DNA of 9,601 bases. Origin: an uncultured Blautia sp. (GTDB lineage Bacteria > Bacillota > Clostridia > Lachnospirales > Lachnospiraceae). This document shows positions 1 to 5,331 of the stretch, piece by piece. Both the position numbers and the translations under genes were made by a program. A model generated the notes under the pieces. It saw only the letters and a program-made list of their open reading frames with translations, was not told the DNA's origin and did no database searches. The DNA lies in assembly GCF_934424005.1 (NCBI RefSeq), contig NZ_CAKRXI010000061.1, positions 1-9,601 of the forward strand, read 5' to 3'. The first letter of the stretch is position 1. Each line of letters begins with the position of its first letter.

Positions 1-36
1 ATATTGCGCTTTCTATACAGGAATGCTTCTTTCACG

Positions 37-221
37 CAGCACAATAGCAACAACAGATTTCAGAACACGCATAGATTTCTACTCGTCCCGCGCGTTTGTT
101 AGCAGCCATTCGCGCAAACTCGCTAACGCTCAGACAGAGCGCTCGGTGGCAGCAACTAGCGCAGTTCTCGTAACGGAATCTAAGCTAGGTTCTGGATATC
201 TGTTCTGCTATGTGACTGCTG
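37..221. repeat. Long imperfect inverted repeat (palindromic element 1)
   Basis: The left arm (about 37-107) pairs with the right arm (about 148-221) as an extended imperfect hairpin. Outer pairing matches CAGCAcaATAGCaacaACAGAT on the left to the complement of ATCTGTtcTGCTATgtgaCTGCTG on the right. Further blocks are TAGATT (71-76) with AATCTA (177-182), and AGCAGCC (101-107) with GGCAGCA (148-154). The apical region 108-147 contains CGCTC/GAGCG (127-131/137-141) and the palindrome GAGCGCTC (137-144). On the - strand it reads TGAGCGTTAGCGAGTTTGCG. This could be a MITE-like intergenic repeat or a structured RNA; the sequence alone does not decide. It shares its loop motif with the element at 441-640. 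Confidence 0.6.
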
Positions 222-340
222 AGAATTGAATCATTACAATTCACCTTAACTTTATTGCCATATGTGGAATAATCCTTTTGATATCCATAAAAGTATCCCT
301 AACAATAATATGAATTCGTGAATTGTATGACCTATAACTT

Positions 341-360
341 AATGTTTCACGTGAAACATT
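341..360. promoter_or_regulatory. parS: parS centromere site 1
   Basis: The 16-bp core TGTTTCACGTGAAACA (343-358) is the perfect consensus parS site bound by ParB/Spo0J. The palindrome extends to 20 bp with flanking AA and TT. ParB loads here as a CTP-dependent sliding clamp, and ParA drives origin segregation. The parAB genes lie about 480 bp downstream, which supports the call. Confidence 0.95.
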
Positions 361-367
361 GAACAGC

Positions 368-410
368 GACGGCTCGATTTCCTTAACGAATCAGTTGCCA
401 TCCAGCCGTC
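368..410. repeat. Small inverted repeat between parS 1 and palindromic element 2
   Basis: GACGGCT (368-374) and AGCCGTC (404-410) are perfect 7-bp arms separated by 29 bases. There is no T-run after the right arm, so it is not a standard intrinsic terminator. Its role is unknown. It could be a cruciform or a minor RNA hairpin. Confidence 0.35.
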
Positions 411-440
411 ATGAACTACCATAGATACCTGTATAAACAG

Positions 441-640
441 CAATAAAAAGATATCCTGCCATCAACTTCCTGCAGTCGTTCGCAGAAGTACTTGGAGATG
501 TTCTGACTGCGTAATCCATAATAATCACACTGTTTGAGCGAAGCGAGTTTGTGATTATTATGGATGTATCTAGCAGACAGGTTATCACCTAGAACTTCCG
601 AACGACGAAGCCTGTTGATGGCAGGATATCTTTAATATTG
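441..640. repeat. Long inverted repeat (palindromic element 2, MITE-like)
   Basis: This is a 200-bp imperfect palindrome. Its outer arms are a perfect 20-bp match: AAAGATATCCTGCCATCAAC (447-466) pairs with 614-633, and CAATA (441-445) pairs with TATTG (636-640) after a one-base offset. The inner arms are a perfect 16-bp match: ATCCATAATAATCACA (514-529) with 550-565. Between them the arms still pair imperfectly, for example GTCGTTCG (475-482) with CGAACGAC (599-606). The loop at 530-549 includes TGAGCGAAGCGAG. No transposase and no clear target duplication are visible. It could be a mobile palindromic repeat, a long RNA hairpin or a DNA-structure element at the centromere region. Confidence 0.8.
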
Positions 641-713
641 CGTAAAATACACGAGTCCTCTAATTCCCTTGTAAAATATAAACAATAATTTCCCAAAAAC
701 TTTCTTCTTTTTT

Positions 714-733
714 AATGTTTCACGTGAAACATT
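714..733. promoter_or_regulatory. parS: parS centromere site 2
   Basis: A second perfect TGTTTCACGTGAAACA core lies at 716-731, again extended by AA/TT to a 20-bp palindrome. It is 373 bp from the first site, centre to centre, and ends just before the probable parA promoter. ParB loading here could affect parAB transcription as well as origin segregation; that regulatory role is inferred. Confidence 0.95.
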
Positions 734-736
734 TTG

Positions 737-765
737 TGGAACAATACTATTAAAAGTGCTATAAT
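737..765 (+). promoter_or_regulatory. Probable parA promoter
   Basis: TATAAT at 760-765 is a perfect -10 hexamer. The best-spaced -35 (TGGAAC, 737-742, 17-bp spacer) is weak. An alternative is the extended -10 TGCTATACT at 776-784, with no good -35. Either would give a leader of a few tens of bases before the TTG start at 839. The second parS ends only 5 bp before the proposed -35. Confidence 0.5.
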
Positions 766-838
766 AACAACAGTATGCTATACTTTCAAATAAACATGTA
801 TAGTCTTGATATTTGATATCCCGAAGGGAGGATGAATC

Positions 839-1606
839 TTGGGAAGAGTAATAGCAGTAGCAAATCAGAAGGGTGGGGTTGGTAAATCAACCACCGCAAT
901 CAATCTTTCTGCTTGTCTCGCTGAAAAGGGGAAAAAAGTTCTTGCGATAGATATTGATCCACAGGGGAATACGACAAGTGGACTTGGAGTAGATAAAAAT
1001 AATGTTGAGAATACATTATATGAATTACTTCTTGGCGAAGCAGAAGCAAAAGATACTATTGTTAAAGATGTAGTTGAGAACGTAGACCTGATTCCATCTA
1101 ACGTGAATTTGTCTGGCGCTGAGATTGAATTAATTGGTGTCGATGAAAAAGAATACATCATGAAGAAAATTATAGATAAGGTTCGCAGAAAATATGATTA
1201 TATTATTATGGACTGCCCGCCATCTCTGAACATGCTTACGATTAATGCTTTAACAGCGGCCAATTCCGTATTGGTGCCAATTCAGTGTGAGTATTATGCT
1301 TTGGAAGGATTATCTCAGTTAATACATACAATTGAACTTGTAAAGGAACGTCTGAATAAGAAACTCGTAATGGAAGGTGTCGTATTTACTATGTATGATG
1401 CAAGAACGAATCTTTCTTTACAGGTAGTTGAAAATGTTAAAGACAACCTTCAGCAGAATATTTATAAAACGATTATTCCGAGAAATGTAAGACTGGCAGA
1501 GGCACCAAGCTACGGTCAGCCAATTACATTGTATGATACGAGATCGGCAGGTGCAGAGGCATATCGACTTCTTGCTGAAGAAGTAATTAACAGGGAGGGT
1601 GAATGA
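839..1606 (+). CDS. parA: Chromosome-partitioning ATPase ParA (Soj)
   Basis: This 255-residue protein is a MinD/ParA-superfamily ATPase. It binds nucleoid DNA in its ATP form and moves ParB-parS complexes; in Firmicutes it is Soj, which also acts on DnaA. The deviant Walker A motif KGGVGKST is at residues 11-18 with the signature lysine K11. DIDPQGN (38-44) follows, and Walker B is YIIMDCPP (121-128). Length and full coverage match chromosomal Soj rather than longer plasmid ParA with an N-terminal HTH. Translation starts at TTG (839), 7 nt after AAGGGAGG (824-831); the nearby ATG at 832 is out of frame. It overlaps parB at its stop codon, so the two are translationally coupled, and two parS sites lie upstream. 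The adjacent parB supports ParA over MinD. Confidence 0.96.
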   Translation: MGRVIAVANQKGGVGKSTTAINLSACLAEKGKKVLAIDIDPQGNTTSGLGVDKNNVENTLYELLLGEAEAKDTIVKDVVENVDLIPSNVNLSGAEIELIGVDEKEYIMKKIIDKVRRKYDYIIMDCPPSLNMLTINALTAANSVLVPIQCEYYALEGLSQLIHTIELVKERLNKKLVMEGVVFTMYDARTNLSLQVVENVKDNLQQNIYKTIIPRNVRLAEAPSYGQPITLYDTRSAGAEAYRLLAEEVINREGE

Positions 1607-2544
1607 TGGCTGGAAAGAAGTCAGGACTTGGAAGAGGTCTGGACGCATTGTTTCCGGAAAAAACAGTGCAGAGTAAACCTAAGACAGTGAAAACTGTAAA
1701 AGAAGAAAAAAAGGTTGCAGTAGATACTAAGAAATCCAGTCAGCAGGAAACCAGTAACGGCGAGAGAATGATGAAAATTTCCATGATCGAGCCAAACAGG
1801 GAACAGCCTCGTAAGAAATTTGATGAGGATGCTTTACAGGAATTATCAGAGTCCATTAAACAGTATGGAATTTTGCAACCATTACTTGTGTCCGATAAGA
1901 AGGACTACTATGAAATCGTTGCAGGAGAAAGACGCTGGAGAGCTGCCAAGATGGCAGGACTTAAGGAAGTTCCGGTTGTTGTCAAAGAATTTTCAACACA
2001 GGAGATTGTAGAAATTTCTCTTATTGAAAATATACAGAGAGAAGATCTGAATCCGGTTGAAGAAGCAATGGCATATAAACGTCTGATTGATGAATTTCAT
2101 TTAAAACAGGATGAGATAGCTGAACGTGTTTCAAAGAGCCGTACTGCAGTAACAAACTCGATGAGACTTTTGAAACTCGATTCCCGTGTACAGCAGATGA
2201 TGGTAGATGAAATGATATCCGCCGGACATGCCAGAGCAATTCTTGCTATTTCCGATCTCGAGCAGCAATACAATGCAGCAATGAAAGTTTTTGATGAAAA
2301 GCTTAGCGTTCGTGAAACGGAAAAACTGGTAAAAAGTATTTTAACACCAACAAAGAAGAAGCCGGTTGTTTCAAATCCAACAGAAGATGCGATTTATGAG
2401 AGCCTTGAAGAAAAAATGAAAGGTATTACAGGAACCCGCGTATTTATTCACAGAAAGAAAAATAACAAAGGCAAAATAGAAATAGAGTATTATTCCAGAG
2501 ATGATTTAGACAGAATTATTGATCTGTTTGAATCTATTGGTTAA
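1606..2544 (+). CDS. parB: Chromosome-partitioning protein ParB (Spo0J)
   Basis: ParB binds parS, hydrolyses CTP and slides as a clamp to build the partition complex; it also stimulates ParA ATPase and recruits SMC. The 312-residue protein has the expected order. An N-terminal ParA-contacting box, GLGRGLDALF (residues 7-16), is followed by a low-complexity Lys/Thr linker. The ParB/Srx CTPase core (about 54-130) has GERRWRA (107-113), and ENIQREDLNP is at 141-150. A helix-turn-helix around 165-190 (DEIAERVSKSRTAV) reads parS. The C-terminal dimerisation segment ends IDLFESIG. I chose the second of two tandem ATGs: it sits 7 nt after GGGAGG (1593-1598) and matches the family N-terminus. The start at 1603 would add one Met. 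The start overlaps the parA stop. Confidence 0.96.
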   Translation: MAGKKSGLGRGLDALFPEKTVQSKPKTVKTVKEEKKVAVDTKKSSQQETSNGERMMKISMIEPNREQPRKKFDEDALQELSESIKQYGILQPLLVSDKKDYYEIVAGERRWRAAKMAGLKEVPVVVKEFSTQEIVEISLIENIQREDLNPVEEAMAYKRLIDEFHLKQDEIAERVSKSRTAVTNSMRLLKLDSRVQQMMVDEMISAGHARAILAISDLEQQYNAAMKVFDEKLSVRETEKLVKSILTPTKKKPVVSNPTEDAIYESLEEKMKGITGTRVFIHRKKNNKGKIEIEYYSRDDLDRIIDLFESIG

Positions 2545-2556
2545 AAGGGGTATGAT

Positions 2557-3096
2557 ATGAGTACGATTTTTGATAGTATAGGTATCGATCCTGGGATTAT
2601 CATTATTGCTTTGCTGGCTATAGTTGTGATATTAATTGGAGTAATGATCAGTAATGGCATGCGTCTGACTCGTTTGGAACGAAAGTATAAGATGTTTATG
2701 AAGGGGAGCGATGCACAGTCCCTGGAAAAAACTTTTGTACGCAAATTTGCACAGATTGACAGACTGTATGAAGCAAAAGAAGATCATGAACATGCAATTA
2801 AAACACTGGAACAGCATTTTAAAGTTATTTTCAGCAAATATGGCGTAGAAAAATACGATGCATTTGATGATGTGGGTGGCAAACTCAGTTTTGCGCTGGC
2901 GTTGCTGGATAAAGATAATTCAGGTATTATTTTAAATGCAGTACACAGCAGAGACAATTGTTTCCTGTATCTGAAAGAAATTGTAAAAGGTGAATCTTAT
3001 GTAATGCTCAGCCAGGAGGAAGTAGAAGCACTTCGAAAAGCTGTAAATTTTGAACTGGGTGAGATGAGTGAAGATGAAAAGAATTTAGAAAAATAA
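2557..3096 (+). CDS. DUF4446 family membrane-anchored protein
   Basis: This 179-residue protein of unknown function matches DUF4446 proteins, which commonly follow parB in Clostridia. A single hydrophobic segment (about 13-32, rich in Ile/Val/Leu) should anchor it in the membrane. A basic stretch, RLTRLERKYKMFMKG (36-50), follows, suggesting the C-terminus is cytoplasmic. Residues 50-90 are probably helical or coiled-coil. The C-terminal domain (about 95-170) holds YDAFDDVGGKLSFALALLD and a predicted beta-rich part, SGIILNAVHSRDNCFLYLK. The AAAAGGGG ribosome binding site lies 6 nt before ATG 2557. It begins 12 bp after parB, so co-transcription is likely. A role linking partition to the membrane is a guess from position only. 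Confidence 0.85.
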   Translation: MSTIFDSIGIDPGIIIIALLAIVVILIGVMISNGMRLTRLERKYKMFMKGSDAQSLEKTFVRKFAQIDRLYEAKEDHEHAIKTLEQHFKVIFSKYGVEKYDAFDDVGGKLSFALALLDKDNSGIILNAVHSRDNCFLYLKEIVKGESYVMLSQEEVEALRKAVNFELGEMSEDEKNLEK

Positions 3097-3100
3097 AGAA

Positions 3101-3118
3101 GACAGAAAAATAACTGTC
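3101..3118 (+). other. Small hairpin just upstream of the serS ribosome binding site
   Basis: GACAG (3101-3105) and CTGTC (3114-3118) can form a 5-bp stem with an A-rich 8-nt loop, ending directly before the AGGAGG (3119-3124) of serS. It has no T-tail, so it is not a terminator. It could be an RNA-processing or translation-tuning hairpin, or chance. Confidence 0.25.
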
Positions 3119-3131
3119 AGGAGGAGAAAAC

Positions 3132-4427
3132 ATGTTAGACATCAAATTTGTGAGAGAAAATCCGGAAATCGTTAAACAGAATATCAGAAACAAATTCCAG
3201 GACAATAAACTGGAACTGGTTGATAAGGTTATTGAACTGGACAAAGAAAACAGAGAGATCAAACAGGAAGTTGAAGCTCTGAGAGCAGAAAGAAATAAAA
3301 CTTCCAAACAGATCGGTGCGCTGATGGCACAGGGAAAACGTGATGAAGCAGAAGAAGTTAAGAAACAGGTTGCTGCATCCGGTGCACGTATTGATGAACT
3401 TTCTGCAAGAGAAAAAGAAGTAGAAGAAGAGCTTCTTAAAAATATGATGGTTATCCCGAACATCATTGATCCGTCTGTACCGATTGGTAAAGACGACAGT
3501 GAAAATGTTGAAATTGAAAAATTCGGTGAACCAGTAGTTCCGGATTTTGAAGTCCCATATCATACAGATATTATGGAAAGCTTTGACGGAATTGATCTGG
3601 ACAGTGCAAGACGTGTTGCAGGTAATGGTTTTTACTATCTGATGGGAGATATTGCAAGACTTCATTCTGCAGTTATTGCATATGCCCGTGACTTCATGAT
3701 CAATAGAGGCTTTACTTATTGTGTACCGCCTTTCATGATCCGCAGCAATGTTGTAACAGGTGTTATGAGCTTCGCAGAGATGGATGCTATGATGTACAAG
3801 ATCGAAGGTGAAGACCTGTATCTGATCGGTACCAGTGAGCATTCTATGATCGGTAAATTCATTGACCAGATCGTTCCGGAAGAAGAACTTCCAAAAACTC
3901 TGACAAGCTATTCTCCATGCTTCCGTAAAGAAAAAGGAGCTCATGGTCTGGAGGAGAGAGGTGTTTACCGTATCCATCAGTTCGAAAAGCAGGAAATGAT
4001 CGTTGTCTGCAAACCAGAAGAGAGCCCGATGTGGTTCGATAAACTGTGGCAGAACACTGTAGATCTGTTCCGCTCCCTGGATATTCCGGTGCGTACTCTG
4101 GAATGCTGCTCCGGTGACCTGGCAGACCTTAAAGTTAAATCTCTGGACGTAGAAGCATGGTCCCCAAGACAGAAGAAATACTTTGAAGTAGGAAGCTGCT
4201 CCAACCTGGGAGATGCGCAGGCACGTCGTCTGAGAATTCGTGTAAATGGTAAGGATGGTAAAAAATATCTTGCGCATACATTAAATAACACTGTAGTAGC
4301 ACCTCCGAGAATGCTGATCGCGTTCCTGGAAAATAACCTGAATGCTGATGGATCTGTTAGTATTCCGGAAGCTCTGCAGCCATACATGGGCGGCATGAAG
4401 AGAATTGAGAAAAAGACCCGCGCATAA
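3132..4427 (+). CDS. serS: Seryl-tRNA synthetase
   Basis: This cytoplasmic class II synthetase charges tRNA-Ser with serine and can serve tRNA-Sec. At 431 residues it is full length. Residues 1-105 form the N-terminal long coiled-coil arm (charged heptads around 30-100) that recognises the tRNA-Ser variable arm. The catalytic core has motif 1 near 195-210, TSEH (234-237), motif 2 FRKEKGAHGLEERGVYRIHQFEKQE (264-288 region) and motif 3 HTLNNTVVAPPRMLIAFLEN (382-401) with the class-invariant R393. The core shows EAWSPRQKKYFEVGSCSNLGDAQARRLRIRV-like features (341-371), resembling archaeal/eukaryotic SerRS more than the usual bacterial AGS-type motif 2. AGGAGG (3119-3124) lies 7 nt before the ATG. 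There is no room for a T-box in the 35-bp gap, so it probably depends on the parAB promoter or an internal one. Confidence 0.96.
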   Translation: MLDIKFVRENPEIVKQNIRNKFQDNKLELVDKVIELDKENREIKQEVEALRAERNKTSKQIGALMAQGKRDEAEEVKKQVAASGARIDELSAREKEVEEELLKNMMVIPNIIDPSVPIGKDDSENVEIEKFGEPVVPDFEVPYHTDIMESFDGIDLDSARRVAGNGFYYLMGDIARLHSAVIAYARDFMINRGFTYCVPPFMIRSNVVTGVMSFAEMDAMMYKIEGEDLYLIGTSEHSMIGKFIDQIVPEEELPKTLTSYSPCFRKEKGAHGLEERGVYRIHQFEKQEMIVVCKPEESPMWFDKLWQNTVDLFRSLDIPVRTLECCSGDLADLKVKSLDVEAWSPRQKKYFEVGSCSNLGDAQARRLRIRVNGKDGKKYLAHTLNNTVVAPPRMLIAFLENNLNADGSVSIPEALQPYMGGMKRIEKKTRA

Positions 4428-4445
4428 GGGCATGGAGGTGTACTT

Positions 4446-5315
4446 TTGCACAGCTTTTTAAAAGCAGTCGGTTTTTCTAAAGTGACCAAACGGGAAGAAA
4501 TGAAAGAAATCATTCTGGATGTTATCAAAAATTACGATGAAAAAAACGTAGTGGAAGATCATCCAGATGGTGTCTTTGCTCAGTTTTCCCGGTTTTATGG
4601 AAATGACTGCGGTATTACTGTATGTGGTCAGTATGATGATGACAACAGATTTCATGTGGAATATTATTATCCTTTTTTCAGAGGAACTGGAATTACAACT
4701 CAGGAACAGGTAACAGTAGAAAGGCATGCGGATAAGGATGCCTTTTCTGCAGCCTGTGATGATCTGAGAATAGGAATCACGCTGATTTTTTATCTTCAAA
4801 ATGCAGCTGAATATATGAAAGAAAGCAAAAAGCAATTAACAGGTAATCAGCCATTGACCTTATCCGGACTTGCAGGGGAGGGTAAAATCCTTTTTCCAGT
4901 ACTGAAGGATAAGGAAGCGGTCAAAGTTGAACAGGAAAGCAGTAAAAATAGAAGTTCACTGATTGCAGCTGCAAGAAATGGTGACGAAGAGGCTATGGAA
5001 AATCTTACCATGGAAGAAATGGACACGTATTCTATGATTTCTAACAGAATTGTTCATGAAGATATTTTGTCTATTGTAGATTCATATTTTATGCCATATG
5101 GAATTCAGTGTGACCAGTATAGTATTTTAGGAGAAATCCTGGAGTACCGCACTGTTCAGAATAACATCACAGATGAAGAACTGGTTCAGATGACGTTGGA
5201 ATGTAACAATATTCGATTTGATGTCTGCATTAACAGAGAAGATCTGCTTGGTGATCCGGCAGTTGGTCGAAGATTTAAAGGGACAATCTGGCTTCAGGGT
5301 CAGCTTCACTTTTAG
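4446..5315 (+). CDS. DUF3881-like protein of unknown function
   Basis: This 289-residue soluble protein resembles the Clostridia-specific DUF3881 family by its MHSFLKAVGFSK opening and overall length; I could not confirm this by search. It has no signal peptide and no convincing membrane segment. The N-terminal half (1-150) is mixed alpha/beta with a Tyr/Asp-rich strand region, GQYDDDNRFHVEYYYPFFRG (61-80). A charged linker (155-170) leads to SLIAAARNGDEEAMENLTMEEMDTYSMISNR (171-201), then a C-terminal domain with several Cys (222, 253, 261) ending GTIWLQGQLHF. It starts at TTG, 5 nt after GGAGGTG (4434-4440), the only well-placed start. It begins 18 bp after serS and ends 16 bp before the LTA-synthase-like gene, so it is probably in the same transcript. 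Function is unknown. Confidence 0.8.
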   Translation: MHSFLKAVGFSKVTKREEMKEIILDVIKNYDEKNVVEDHPDGVFAQFSRFYGNDCGITVCGQYDDDNRFHVEYYYPFFRGTGITTQEQVTVERHADKDAFSAACDDLRIGITLIFYLQNAAEYMKESKKQLTGNQPLTLSGLAGEGKILFPVLKDKEAVKVEQESSKNRSSLIAAARNGDEEAMENLTMEEMDTYSMISNRIVHEDILSIVDSYFMPYGIQCDQYSILGEILEYRTVQNNITDEELVQMTLECNNIRFDVCINREDLLGDPAVGRRFKGTIWLQGQLHF

Positions 5316-5331
5316 GATAGAGGAAAAATAC

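Larger units (their letters stand above)
1..838. other. Gene-free parS region upstream of parA
   Basis: I see no credible protein gene in these 838 bases. The only sizeable open frame (23-229) lies inside a long palindrome and has no ribosome binding site. The region holds two parS sites, two long imperfect inverted repeats, a small inverted repeat at 368-374/404-410 and the parA promoter region. The stretches 222-340 and 641-713 are AT-rich, and I recognise nothing in them. Clostridial genomes often have the end of rsmG or other oriC-proximal genes shortly before parA, but none is visible here. Confidence 0.7.

Noticed and set aside
23..229. 68-residue open frame on the + strand
   Set aside because: It lies wholly inside a long imperfect palindrome, has no ribosome binding site, and its translation resembles no family I know.
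582..590. DnaA-box-like TTATCACCT
   Set aside because: It matches TTATCCACA at only about six of nine positions, has no clustered partners, and sits inside an arm of the palindrome. Not evidence of oriC.
635..642. ATATTGCG at 635-642 repeated at 1-8
   Set aside because: Eight bases is too short in AT-rich DNA, and the flanks diverge. It might mark another element ending at the window edge, but the sequence before position 1 is unseen.
3135..4277. 380-residue open frame on the - strand
   Set aside because: It is antisense to the well-supported serS, has no ribosome binding site and no recognisable motifs. It is explained by codon bias in serS.
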